64,000 bases of DNA, from the NCBI RefSeq assembly GCF_000427405.1, contig NZ_KE386491.1, positions 2,277,001 through 2,341,000 of the forward strand, given 5' to 3'. The translations under genes and the position numbers were made by a program. Source of the stretch: Flectobacillus major DSM 103. Lineage in GTDB: Bacteria; Bacteroidota; Bacteroidia; Cytophagales; Spirosomataceae. Under the pieces are notes generated by a model that had not been told where the DNA came from, ran no database searches, and saw only the letters and a program-made list of their open reading frames with translations. This document shows, in pieces, positions 34,838-44,092 of this stretch (position 1 is the first letter of the stretch; the number at the start of each line of letters is the position of its first letter).

Positions 34838-36472
34838 TTATTTGGTAACACTAATTTTCTGAGAAATGGTCTGATACGGCCCCACAAATTTCAAAATATA
34901 GTTGCCTGTGGGTAATCCTAACGTTAATTCTCTTCGATTTTTCACAAAAGTAGGATTGGGTAACTTCTGAATATTCTCATGGAATAGTTCTATCCCTCGG
35001 TAATCAAATACCTTGATTTCGCCCTCAAATGCCTCTTTCCCTGTATACTCCACCCAGAAACTCCCTTGGTTAGGATTCGGGAAAACGATTAGTTTTTCGC
35101 TGGTATCATCAAGAGGAAAAGCCTGTAAGAAGGTTTCTTTTCCTTTCAAACTAATTCTTTTCGACCAATTACCATAACGCACTGTCAATTCGGTAGTTTG
35201 GGTATCATCGGCAAATTCATTGATAGCAGCTATCAAAATCTGGTTGTCTTTGACCACGCCACGCCAAAGCGGGTCGCGGTCGAGAAAATGCTGATGAGCC
35301 GTTTTGGGAATATGTAATTGATAATTTCCCACAAAAAAATCTTTGTATTGCGACAGGCGATATAGGGCGTTTATGTAGCGTTCATAAACAGAAAAATTGA
35401 TAGTATCGGGACGAGCAATAGGCCCTTCCCACAAAAATATACCTTTAGCACCTGAAAAAAAAGGTAAAATAGCCTGAGCGTCTACCAAATAGTTAGGAAT
35501 ATTTTGTTGATAATTATAATTAGAGGCTTGGCATTTATTATAATTGAGCCATTCAAACAAAATAATATCTTTATTGCTTCGGGCTTTGTTGGCTTCTACC
35601 TGAAACAACTGATAAGCTACATTGCCGTACTCTTTGAACACACTATATTCATAACAAAAATAGGCCGAAGGTGTCAAAATAGTATTTTGCTGATAAAAAG
35701 GCCCTCCTACCTCTTGAGTTAGAGAATCTTTCATATAATAGTTTAATGGACTAGCCTCATTTAGTATTGTTTTCCAAGAATAAGCAGCAGGATATTCCTT
35801 ATTTTTGATAGGGGCATCGCTATAAGAGGCAATTTTGATAGAGCTAGGCAAACCCTTGGCAGCAAGATGGCTTACTGGCGAGGCATAGAGTGTGGTTAGG
35901 TCACGCTTATATCTTTCCAAAAAAGCTTCGTCGCTGAGTTGTTGATAAGCCTTTGGGGTATCGCTATCATTTCTCAATGTCCGAATACTGGCATCAGAGG
36001 GGCGTTCTCGTTCAATATCCAATACCAAAATATCAATATTGGGCATATCCTTGCCCTGTGTATCGGCAAATATTCCTGCAAAGCCACGCATACTATTTTC
36101 CCAATGCGAGCGATATACGGCCAAATTATTGTTCCAAGGGCTTTCTTTTTCGTACCAAGGCTGTCCAGCAATACTGGCTACTCCATACCAAATAATAGCC
36201 CTATTTTGGAGGGGCAATTGGCTATCAAATTGGTTAAAATTAGACAAATGACTAAACCCATGTTTCAAAGGCTCTTGGTTGGGGTCTTGAAACCTTGGGC
36301 CATTATAAATCAACGTAAAAGGTAATGAAAACGCTGGAAACTGCTGCCAATTGATAACGCCCTTTTGCGTAGAAGATTTAAATTCAAAAGTACTTGTATT
36401 CTGAGCCTTGAGCGGCCATATACTTAGTAAATATATTAGGCTTAAATAATAAAAAGTATAACGGTTTTTCAT
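34838..36472 (-). CDS. secreted protein with T9SS type A sorting domain, unknown function
   Basis: About 544 residues from ATG 36472 (MKNRYTFYYLSLIYLLS), which places a normal signal peptide (ends LKAQ) at the N-terminus; the in-frame extension to 36520 is less plausible. The C-terminal 80 residues (IVFPNPNQGSFWVEY ... LPTGNYILKF) form a Por-secretion-system type A sorting domain, so the protein is exported by T9SS to the cell surface. The central part (about 30-430) has barrel-like Asp/Glu/Trp-rich segments (NIDILVLDIERERPSD, FSGAKGIFLWEGPIARP) suggestive of a glycoside-hydrolase-like fold, but no family is recognised. Confidence 0.78.
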   Translation of the reverse strand: MKNRYTFYYLSLIYLLSIWPLKAQNTSTFEFKSSTQKGVINWQQFPAFSLPFTLIYNGPRFQDPNQEPLKHGFSHLSNFNQFDSQLPLQNRAIIWYGVASIAGQPWYEKESPWNNNLAVYRSHWENSMRGFAGIFADTQGKDMPNIDILVLDIERERPSDASIRTLRNDSDTPKAYQQLSDEAFLERYKRDLTTLYASPVSHLAAKGLPSSIKIASYSDAPIKNKEYPAAYSWKTILNEASPLNYYMKDSLTQEVGGPFYQQNTILTPSAYFCYEYSVFKEYGNVAYQLFQVEANKARSNKDIILFEWLNYNKCQASNYNYQQNIPNYLVDAQAILPFFSGAKGIFLWEGPIARPDTINFSVYERYINALYRLSQYKDFFVGNYQLHIPKTAHQHFLDRDPLWRGVVKDNQILIAAINEFADDTQTTELTVRYGNWSKRISLKGKETFLQAFPLDDTSEKLIVFPNPNQGSFWVEYTGKEAFEGEIKVFDYRGIELFHENIQKLPNPTFVKNRRELTLGLPTGNYILKFVGPYQTISQKISVTK

Positions 36473-36831
36473 GCTATTTTTTCTCTTTTGTATGCAAGGT
36501 TTTGGGTATAGGCACACCATTTTTTATCCAAAATAATGCAACACCACTTCTATCAAAATCATTTCAAAACGGGTGTATTTCAGGCAATTTTTATCTAAGA
36601 AACGTTCATTTCTATTTTTTATACTTTCTATTTTCGCATTTTTTCCTAAAAACCCAACCATAAAGTTACATATTGGATGTATAAAAGCCTATTATCATGG
36701 TATTCTTGGATACTCTACCAGAATTGCCTTTATAACCTGGCCTTGGGGAAATGTTCCACGAAAAAGTGGAGGTTTCATGCTAAGTTTTTTGTTATTTTGT
36801 AAAAAATTTAAGGATAAAAACCTTACTAAGC
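36473..36831. other. divergent gap, T9SS protein / FAD oxidoreductase
   Basis: A 359-base promoter region for two divergent genes. A short TCCAC/GTGGA hairpin around GAAAAA occurs at about 36754-36769. I found no full TTTG/TAnnTTTG pair on either strand and no convincing small gene. Confidence 0.3.
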
Positions 36832-38400
36832 ATGAAAAAACAGCTTTCTTTAGTATTAGAGCCTGAAATTGCCTTTGACCAAGAGCTATTTCAGCAAAGT
36901 GTAAAAAAAACGTTAGCGATTCCTAGCGAAGCTCCTGCCCATATTAGGGCTATCAAACGTTCAATTGATGCCCGTGGCCGACAAGTAAAGGTCAATGTCG
37001 AGGCTGAGGTTTTTATTGACAAAAAACCAACCCCACTTATTGCTTATCAACGCAATTACAAAAACGTTTCGCATGCTCCCCAAGCTATTATTATTGGAGC
37101 GGGGCCAGCAGGGATGTTTGCGGCTTTGCGTTTGATTGAACTGGGTGTAAAACCTATCTTGATTGAGCGTGGCAAGGATGTTCGTGCCAGACGGCGAGAT
37201 TTGGCCGCTATCAACAAAGAGCATCTGGTAAATCCTGAGTCAAATTATTGTTTTGGCGAAGGCGGTGCAGGGACTTATTCGGATGGAAAACTCTATACTC
37301 GTAGTAAAAAAAGAGGTGATATCCGACGTATTCTCGAAATCTTTGTAGCACACGGGGCTACCGAAGAGATTCTGGTAGATGCTCACCCACATATTGGAAC
37401 CAACAAGCTTCCCAAAATTGTAGCAGAACAACGTGAAAGTATTTTGCAAGCTGGTGGCGAAGTACATTTCGATACCAAAGTGGTAGACTTTATCATGGAA
37501 AACCACATGATGAAAGGAGTTATATTAAACGACGGTCGTGAAATATCGGGTATTGGGGTAATCTTGGCTACAGGGCATTCGGCACGTGATATTTTTGAGT
37601 TATGCCTTGAACGCAATATTTATATTGAAGCCAAGCCTTTTGCCATGGGTGTACGTATCGAACACCAACAAAGCCTGATTGACTCGCTACAGTATCATCG
37701 TCCCGAGCGGGGGCCTTACTTACCAGCAGCCTCATATAGTTTGGTAGCACAAACATACTTTAAGGGTATTCAGCGTGGGGTGTTTTCGTTTTGTATGTGT
37801 CCAGGCGGATTTATTGTACCTGCTGCCACAGCCCCTGGCGAATTGGTGGTAAACGGAATGTCGCCTTCTCGTCGAGATTCAAAATTTGCCAATTCGGGCA
37901 TGGTAGTTGCAGTGAATGAGGTGGATTTAGCTCCTTACAAACAATTTGGGCCTTTGGCTGGTTTGCAATTACAAAAAGAACAAGAACAAAGGGCTTGTCA
38001 AATGATGGGAGGAAGTCAGGTAGCACCTGCACAATTGGTTGGTGATTTTGTACAAAACAAAGTATCAAAATCTTTGTTAGAAACCTCTTATCAGCCTGGC
38101 CTTCGGTCGTCGGATATGTACGACGTGCTATTTCCACATATTGCTAAACCTTTGCAGGAAGGACTCAAGCAATTTGGCCAAAAAATGAAAGGATATACCA
38201 GCAACCAAGCCCAGATTATTGGTATTGAAAGCCGTACCTCGTCGCCAGTACGAGTACCACGCGACAAAGAAAGTCTGGAACACGTTCAGGTAAAACGCCT
38301 TTTTCCTTGTGGTGAAGGGGCAGGTTATGCTGGTGGTATTATGTCGGCAGCGATGGACGGCGAGCGTTGTGCCGAAAAACTAGTGGAATTGTACGGCTAA
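36832..38400 (+). CDS. FAD-dependent oxidoreductase (COG2509-like)
   Basis: A 522-residue flavoprotein. After an N-terminal domain of about 80 residues (KKQLSLVLEPEIAFD ... KSIDARGR-type), the dinucleotide motif IIIGAGPAGMFAALRLIE is at 86-103, followed by IERGKDVRARRRD, CFGEGGAGTYSDGKLYTR and a second glycine-rich segment VILATGHSARDI. The C-terminal end FPCGEGAGYAGGIMSAAMDG is characteristic. This is the widespread uncharacterised FAD dehydrogenase group; the electron donor is probably NAD(P)H and the substrate is unknown. Monocistronic, followed by two hairpins. Confidence 0.88.
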   Translation: MKKQLSLVLEPEIAFDQELFQQSVKKTLAIPSEAPAHIRAIKRSIDARGRQVKVNVEAEVFIDKKPTPLIAYQRNYKNVSHAPQAIIIGAGPAGMFAALRLIELGVKPILIERGKDVRARRRDLAAINKEHLVNPESNYCFGEGGAGTYSDGKLYTRSKKRGDIRRILEIFVAHGATEEILVDAHPHIGTNKLPKIVAEQRESILQAGGEVHFDTKVVDFIMENHMMKGVILNDGREISGIGVILATGHSARDIFELCLERNIYIEAKPFAMGVRIEHQQSLIDSLQYHRPERGPYLPAASYSLVAQTYFKGIQRGVFSFCMCPGGFIVPAATAPGELVVNGMSPSRRDSKFANSGMVVAVNEVDLAPYKQFGPLAGLQLQKEQEQRACQMMGGSQVAPAQLVGDFVQNKVSKSLLETSYQPGLRSSDMYDVLFPHIAKPLQEGLKQFGQKMKGYTSNQAQIIGIESRTSSPVRVPRDKESLEHVQVKRLFPCGEGAGYAGGIMSAAMDGERCAEKLVELYG

Positions 38401-38431
38401 CAGCTTGCAATAAAAGCATTGAAATAAGCGA

Positions 38432-38471
38432 TAATAGGCTAGATTGAAACCTGAATCTTAATAGCCTATTA
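38432..38471 (+). terminator. hairpin after the FAD oxidoreductase gene
   Basis: TAATAGGCT (38432-38440) pairs with AGCCTATTA (38463-38471), 9 bp, 22-base loop, about 30 bases after the stop codon. Together with the next hairpin it fills the gap of 329 bases before the Nudix gene; the remainder shows nothing else. Confidence 0.4.
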
Positions 38472-38495
38472 CACCAATCATCAACCTTTGTGGTA

Positions 38496-38535
38496 TTCTA
38501 ATTGGCTGGCAAGTAAATTGGCCAGCTAATTAGAA
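38496..38535 (+). terminator. second hairpin, 15-bp stem with one mismatch
   Basis: TTCTAATTGGCTGGC (38496-38510) and GCCAGCTAATTAGAA (38521-38535) pair with a single G/T-type mismatch around a 10-base loop. There is no U-tract, so it may protect the transcript end or act as an operator rather than terminate. Confidence 0.4.
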
Positions 38536-38729
38536 CAACTTATTCGAGCAAGCCACAATGTAGACAAAACATCCGTTTTTATTGTTTTGGGAATAGCCTT
38601 GTAACTTATTCAAAGTTAGATAAACAGTATTGATAAAAACTAAAAATCATATTGAGACATTTGTTTTAACGCATCAATAATTCTAATTTAAGCCTATATT
38701 AAATTTCTCCATTAAGTTAAGCACTCGTT

Positions 38730-39350
38730 ATGACCGAATTCATGTCCTTTATTGAACACTTGCAAAATCGTCTTCTGCTGCCATTGCCCGGTGAAGAAGC
38801 CCACAAACGCATGGCATCTAGTTCGAGGCTCAAATTCAGGTCAACGCCCAATGACCGTACTCGTGAAAGTGCTGTGTTGGTATTGTTTTATCCTTCCGAT
38901 GGCGAAATTTATTTGCCTTTAATTTTACGTCCAGCCTACGATGGTGTACATGGTGGCCAAATGGCTTTTCCAGGTGGGAGAAAAGAAAAAGAAGACGAAA
39001 ACCTGATAAGAACTGCTATGCGAGAAGCTCAGGAAGAAATCGGTATTCGGCTAACCGATGTCAAGGTGTTGGGGCAGTTATCGAAGCTCTACATTGCAGC
39101 CTCCAACTTTTATGTACAACCTGTAATAGGTGTTATGAACTTCAAGCCCGATTTTTATCCTGACCCACGTGAAGTAGACCACGTGATTGAAGTTCCTTTA
39201 AAGGAATTACTCAATCCATCTATTATAGGAAGAAAAATCCTACAAGTACGTGGTAATGAAGTGGATGCCCCATTTTATGACATCCAAGACCATACCGTTT
39301 GGGGAGCTACCGCTATGATGATTGCAGAAATTATTGCGTTGATAGAATAA
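38730..39350 (+). CDS. Nudix CoA pyrophosphatase-type hydrolase
   Basis: A 206-residue protein. The Nudix box is complete (GGRKEKEDENLIRTAMREAQ followed by EEIGI), and the motif just before it, LRPAYDGVHGGQMAFPGG, resembles the UPF0035 signature that marks CoA pyrophosphatases. It would cleave coenzyme A or its derivatives to phosphopantetheine and 3',5'-ADP. Cytoplasmic. The start may be ATG 38730 or 38742. It precedes a membrane protein gene by 55 bases, probably by chance of layout rather than function. Confidence 0.85.
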   Translation: MTEFMSFIEHLQNRLLLPLPGEEAHKRMASSSRLKFRSTPNDRTRESAVLVLFYPSDGEIYLPLILRPAYDGVHGGQMAFPGGRKEKEDENLIRTAMREAQEEIGIRLTDVKVLGQLSKLYIAASNFYVQPVIGVMNFKPDFYPDPREVDHVIEVPLKELLNPSIIGRKILQVRGNEVDAPFYDIQDHTVWGATAMMIAEIIALIE

Positions 39351-39405
39351 TAAAAACCGTTATTCGTCGTATTATTGTAGTATTTTTAATCTCAAGTATC
39401 GCCGA

Positions 39406-41085
39406 ATGACACCGACTCTTAAACTCAAAAATCTATTAACCCTTTTTTTATTTTTTTGTTTTGTAGTTATAAACTACCATTTTGCCTATAACTTTTTCTA
39501 TGCTGACGACTATCACCTTATTCGATATGTAACCGACCAGCAAGATGCTCAAGGCTTTCTTAACCAATGGAACTTGTTGTTTGACCTGCACAACGAACAT
39601 CGCATCATCTTTCCTCGACTCTTTACCTTATTGCATTATTGGCTCAATGGCAATAGTATCAACTGGCAAATATTTAATAGTATTTCGCTGTTGTATTATT
39701 TAGGTATCTGTTGGCTTTTTTATCAGTTTTTTACACAACTCAAACTTTCGTACTGGTACTTTTTGCCTATACCTTTCTTGCTTTTTCAGCCACAAGCATA
39801 CGAAAATATTTATTGGACTATCTCGGTTTTACAACAAGTAGGCAATTTGTTTTGGGCGATGTTGCTTTTTTGGCTTATTTGTACCCAAAAACCTCAACAT
39901 TTTATCTGGGCCTTTATTATTGCGTTTGTCTTGACCTTTACCCACGGAAATGGCTTATTTGGCATTTTTGTGGCAGGAGTAATATTATTGCTTCAAAAAA
40001 GATACAAGCAACTTTATATTTGGGTAGCCTATATGCTGCTCTTATTTGTTTTGTATTTTGTTACTTACAAAGCTGGTCAAAACTCCAATATCAAGGGTAG
40101 TCTAAGCAACCCAATTCAGCTATTTAGGTGTATGTTTGCCTTCTGGGGTAGTTTTGTTTGGGAAACTATCAAAAGCTCGTTTACCAATAACATTTCGGCT
40201 GTATTAACAGGTATGGTACTTGTTGGCACTATGGCATTTGTTAATATTCGTTTTGTCTTACAAAAACTTTTTCCTATAAAATATCAAATAGCCGACCGCC
40301 AAGTTTTCTTAATGGCTTGTTTTTTGTATTTGCTTATCACTTCGCTATTGGTGGCTTTAAGTAGGTCGTGGATTGGGGGCGACTCAGGTATGGATATACG
40401 CTATATGCACAATTCTATTTGGGCTACGGTATTATGGTATCTAACGGTTTTGTCCAATACCAAAGCTCCTCTACAAAAATATTTGATGGGTAGTTTTGTG
40501 ATATTTGGTATAGGCTTCAACCTTTTGTCGTGGTACAACCATGTCGATAGGCTCGAATACCAGTACCAAGCCAACCGTGCCGAAGCTTTCAATTATCGTA
40601 ATTATGGCACTATTGTTCGTGAAACAATTGCCTTTAACCGAAACATAGAAAAAACATTGCAGGCATCCTTCCAAAAAGGAGTAAGCCAGTATACCGATAG
40701 AGATTTGGATAGAATTTTACAAAGTAATGCTATCACTATTACACAAGACACCTTATTATTGCAGATAAAACAGCAAGTACAATACCTCCAAGACCCCAAA
40801 AATCCACATCGAATGGATAGCTATTATATCGATAATAACACCTTGCCTTATTCAAAAGATGCGTTGTTTGTGCTAAAATCAAATACTCGTACTTTGCTCG
40901 TACCCATGCTATTTAAAAGGACTTCCAAAGGACAATTTATCAGAACATGGCAGTATTTTGACAAAGGGTTTATTACCTCCTTTATTACAGAATCTATTCC
41001 GTCAGACAATTATCAATTGGGTATTTTGACACAAAAAAACGACAAATATCATCTGCATTTGTTGAAGAATAGTATAGCAATTTAA
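39406..41085 (+). CDS. polytopic membrane protein, GT-C glycosyltransferase-like
   Basis: A 559-residue protein with about ten hydrophobic helices in the first 400 residues, then a soluble tail of about 160 residues. The first extracytoplasmic loop carries FFYADDYHLIRYV and FDLHNEHRIIFPRL; an acidic DD motif in this loop is typical of GT-C enzymes that use polyprenyl-phosphate sugars. THGNGLFGIF lies near the middle. A role in adding sugars to surface glycans or proteins in the periplasm is an inference. It stands between unrelated genes, so context does not help. Confidence 0.65.
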   Translation: MTPTLKLKNLLTLFLFFCFVVINYHFAYNFFYADDYHLIRYVTDQQDAQGFLNQWNLLFDLHNEHRIIFPRLFTLLHYWLNGNSINWQIFNSISLLYYLGICWLFYQFFTQLKLSYWYFLPIPFLLFQPQAYENIYWTISVLQQVGNLFWAMLLFWLICTQKPQHFIWAFIIAFVLTFTHGNGLFGIFVAGVILLLQKRYKQLYIWVAYMLLLFVLYFVTYKAGQNSNIKGSLSNPIQLFRCMFAFWGSFVWETIKSSFTNNISAVLTGMVLVGTMAFVNIRFVLQKLFPIKYQIADRQVFLMACFLYLLITSLLVALSRSWIGGDSGMDIRYMHNSIWATVLWYLTVLSNTKAPLQKYLMGSFVIFGIGFNLLSWYNHVDRLEYQYQANRAEAFNYRNYGTIVRETIAFNRNIEKTLQASFQKGVSQYTDRDLDRILQSNAITITQDTLLLQIKQQVQYLQDPKNPHRMDSYYIDNNTLPYSKDALFVLKSNTRTLLVPMLFKRTSKGQFIRTWQYFDKGFITSFITESIPSDNYQLGILTQKNDKYHLHLLKNSIAI

Positions 41086-41234
41086 GTTTCAAGCAATTAG
41101 AAAACAGGAAGCTTCCCCAAGCCAAAGTTGAACGTATTGCTGTTAGATTAAATATTTTTTTACACCGCAATTTTTCCGTAAATTAGGGTTTTGATATAAC
41201 CACAATCTTCCTAATCTTGGGAAATACGCTGTAA

Positions 41235-43907
41235 ATGGAAAACGAGAATCAGACAGAAAATTTCGACGAAAACAACAACACAAAGAACGGGGAGGCATTA
41301 CATGAGCAAGTAGCTGTGGCTGGTTTGTACGAAAACTGGTTTCTGGAATATGCTTCGTATGTAATTTTAGAACGTGCCGTACCAGCCGTAGAAGATGGCC
41401 TCAAACCTGTACAAAGAAGAATATTACATGCCCTTAATGAAATGGACGATGGCCGTTTCAACAAAGTTGCCAATGTAATAGGTCAAACCATGCAATATCA
41501 CCCGCATGGCGATGCCTCTATCAACGAAGCTTTGGTAAATATGGGCCAAAAAGACCTACTCTTTGATTGTCAGGGCAACTGGGGTGATATTCGTACGGGC
41601 GACAGTGCCGCTGCTGCTCGTTATATTGAAGTTCGCTTATCTAAGTTTGCTCATGAAGTAGTATTTAACCCTCAGACTACCGAATGGCAACTCTCTTACG
41701 ACGGCCGTAAAAAAGAACCGATTACCCTTCCTGTAAAATTCCCCCTTTTATTAGCACAAGGAGTAGAAGGTATTGCTGTTGGTTTGGCTACCAAAATTAT
41801 GCCTCACAATTTTTGTGAACTCATTGAAGCGTCTATTGATATTCTGAAAAATAAACCTATCGAAATCTTCCCCGACTTTATGATGGGGGGCTATGTCGAT
41901 GTTACCAATTACAACGATGGCCAACGAGGTGGCAAAATCAGAATCAGAGCCAAAATCGAAGAATTCGATAAAAAAACACTCATTATCAAGGATATTCCTT
42001 TTAGTACCACAACCACAAGTTTGATTGATTCGATTATCAAGGCCAACGATGCTGGAAAAATCAAAATCAAAAAGGTAATTGACAATACCGCCAAAGACGT
42101 AGAAATACAAGTACAGCTTGCCCCAGGTACATCGCCCGATGTTACTATCGATGCCCTTTATGCTTTTACCGATTGTGAAATCTCTATTTCGCCCAATGCC
42201 TGTGTGATCATTGGCGATAAGCCTCACTTTGTGGGTGTAAGCGAAATATTAAAGGTATGTACCCACCAAACTGTACAGTTACTTGAACAAGAGCTTCAGA
42301 TTCGTAAAGGTGAATTAATGGAAAAAATCTTGTTCAGCTCTTTGGAAAAGATTTTTATCGAAAACCGTATTTACCGTAAAATAGAAGCTTGCGAAACTTT
42401 TGAAGAGGTACTCGAAACAGTTGATAAAGGATTGAAGCCTTTCAAAAAACAGTTTTATAGACAAATCGTTGAGGAGGATTTGCTCCGTTTGCTCGAAATC
42501 AGAATCAAGCGTATTTCTAAATACGACTCCTTCAAAGCCGACGAGTTGATGCTTCGTCTTGAAGAAGAATTGCGTGAGGTAGAAGATAACCTAGCCAATA
42601 TTATTCGCTATTCTATCGACTATTATAAAAACCTTTTGAAAAAATATGGCAAAGGGCGTGAACGCAAAACCGAAATTCGCAACTTCAATACTATCTCGGC
42701 TGCAGTGGTGGCTGCCGCCAACCAAAAACTGTATGTTGACCGTGAAGGAGGCTTTATTGGCTATGGCCTAAAGAAAGAAGAATATGTCATGGACTGCTCG
42801 GATATCGACGATATTATTATCTTTAGAAAAGATGGACATTGCCTAGTCACTAAAATACAGGATAAGGTTTTCGTAGGAAAAGACATAATTTACTGCTCGG
42901 TATTCAAAAAGAACGACGACCGCAAAGTTTACAACTTGGTGTACTTCGACGGAAAGTCGGGCATTAGCTATATAAAACGTTTTAAAGTAACAGCCGTAAC
43001 CCGTGACCGCGAGTATAACCTAACAGCAGGAAACCCTAAATCGAAGGTGTTACACTTTACAGCCAACGACAATGGCGAAGCCGAAGTAATATCGGTAAAC
43101 CTAACAGCATCGTGTACAGCTCGTGTAAAACAGTTTGATTTTGATTTTAAAACCTTGCTTATCAAAGGCCGTGACTCGATGGGCAACGTATTAACCAAAT
43201 ATCCTGTCAGAAAAATAACTATCAAATCGGCAGGGGTTTCTACATTGGGTGGACTCGACATTTGGTACGACCCAACTATCGGTCGATTAAACCGTGATGA
43301 GCATGGCAAATACTTAGGGAATTTTGAAGCTAAAGATAACATCTTGGTAATTTACAACAATGGGCAGTATGAACTCACCAATTTTGAACTTACCAATCGT
43401 TATGAACCTAAAGATATTGCTGTTTTAGCAAAATTTGTCCCAGAGAATATTATCACAGCGGTATATTTAGATGGTGGAACAAAACAATATTTTGTTAAAA
43501 GATTCAAGATAGAAACAACGACTGTCGATAAGAAGTTTTTGTTTATTTCGGATGAAAAAGGTTCTAAACTACAATTTGCCTCAATTGATGTATATCCGAG
43601 AATCCAACTTTCGTATAAAAAAGACGAGAAAGGGGCAGTTGTCGAAACCGAAGACCTTAATTTAGATGAATTAGCCGACGTAAGGGGCTGGAAAGCACAA
43701 GGTAGCAAACTAACTCCGTACAAAGTGCAGCTTATAAAACCATTAGCATCTAAAGTAGTTGAAATAGAGACTTCTAGCGATGAACCCGAAGGTGCAAATG
43801 CTATCGTAGTAAATATTCCAGTGGCAGATAAATTAACCCCTCCCGAAGAAATCGAGTTTCCAGATACTGTAGACTCATCGACGGGCGAACAGCTAGGGTT
43901 GTTTTAG
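41235..43907 (+). CDS. parC: DNA topoisomerase IV subunit A
   Basis: An 890-residue type IIA topoisomerase A subunit. The breakage-reunion core has LERAVPAVEDGLKPVQRR, the quinolone-region motif YHPHGDASINEAL (HPHGD 89-93) and the catalytic tyrosine Y130 in AAAARYIEVRL. The C-terminal beta-pinwheel lacks a GyrA-box (QRRGGKG), which supports ParC rather than GyrA. With ParE it decatenates chromosomes. The long acidic tail after residue 840 is not part of the core. The stop codon (43905-43907) is the first word of an octamer-repeat copy. Confidence 0.92.
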   Translation: MENENQTENFDENNNTKNGEALHEQVAVAGLYENWFLEYASYVILERAVPAVEDGLKPVQRRILHALNEMDDGRFNKVANVIGQTMQYHPHGDASINEALVNMGQKDLLFDCQGNWGDIRTGDSAAAARYIEVRLSKFAHEVVFNPQTTEWQLSYDGRKKEPITLPVKFPLLLAQGVEGIAVGLATKIMPHNFCELIEASIDILKNKPIEIFPDFMMGGYVDVTNYNDGQRGGKIRIRAKIEEFDKKTLIIKDIPFSTTTTSLIDSIIKANDAGKIKIKKVIDNTAKDVEIQVQLAPGTSPDVTIDALYAFTDCEISISPNACVIIGDKPHFVGVSEILKVCTHQTVQLLEQELQIRKGELMEKILFSSLEKIFIENRIYRKIEACETFEEVLETVDKGLKPFKKQFYRQIVEEDLLRLLEIRIKRISKYDSFKADELMLRLEEELREVEDNLANIIRYSIDYYKNLLKKYGKGRERKTEIRNFNTISAAVVAAANQKLYVDREGGFIGYGLKKEEYVMDCSDIDDIIIFRKDGHCLVTKIQDKVFVGKDIIYCSVFKKNDDRKVYNLVYFDGKSGISYIKRFKVTAVTRDREYNLTAGNPKSKVLHFTANDNGEAEVISVNLTASCTARVKQFDFDFKTLLIKGRDSMGNVLTKYPVRKITIKSAGVSTLGGLDIWYDPTIGRLNRDEHGKYLGNFEAKDNILVIYNNGQYELTNFELTNRYEPKDIAVLAKFVPENIITAVYLDGGTKQYFVKRFKIETTTVDKKFLFISDEKGSKLQFASIDVYPRIQLSYKKDEKGAVVETEDLNLDELADVRGWKAQGSKLTPYKVQLIKPLASKVVEIETSSDEPEGANAIVVNIPVADKLTPPEEIEFPDTVDSSTGEQLGLF

Positions 43908-43938
43908 TGAGTTAGTGAATTGTGAGTTAGGTGATTAG
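43905..43938. repeat. dispersed octamer-repeat copy starting at the parC stop
   Basis: The sequence TAGTGAGTTAGTGAATTGTG and the following bases to 43938 repeat the word of the 8572-8682 tract. Its first three bases are the parC stop codon. A short echo (GTTAGTGATTGAGTA) follows at 43976-43990, and the opposite-orientation copy at 44056-44082 closes the element. Confidence 0.75.
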
Positions 43939-44055
43939 AGTAGTTCGAGGTAAATAATTGATAGCATTCATTATTGTTAGTGATTGAGTATGTACTTGAT
44001 ATGCTTTAATTGGAGTTATCGAATGTACCAGAAATAGCCTTGTTGCAAAATACTC

Positions 44056-44082
44056 ATTCACTAACTCGCAATTCACAACTAA
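44056..44082. repeat. opposite-orientation octamer-repeat copy before sanA-like gene
   Basis: ATTCACTAACTCGCAATTCA and the next bases CAACTAA form an imperfect inverted partner of 43911-43931 (about 16 of 18 positions pair). The two copies bracket about 120 bases between parC and the SanA-like gene, mirroring in miniature the facing tracts at 8572-9350. Confidence 0.65.
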
Positions 44083-44092
44083 AAGCTATTAT

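Noticed and set aside
36573-36866. 97-codon plus-strand ORF before the FAD oxidoreductase
   Set aside because: It overlaps the start of the real gene in another frame, and its second half is Lys/Phe-rich noise of an AT-rich promoter region.
41751-42227. 158-codon antisense ORF inside parC
   Set aside because: It is the complement of conserved topoisomerase codons, with no start context and no protein-like pattern.
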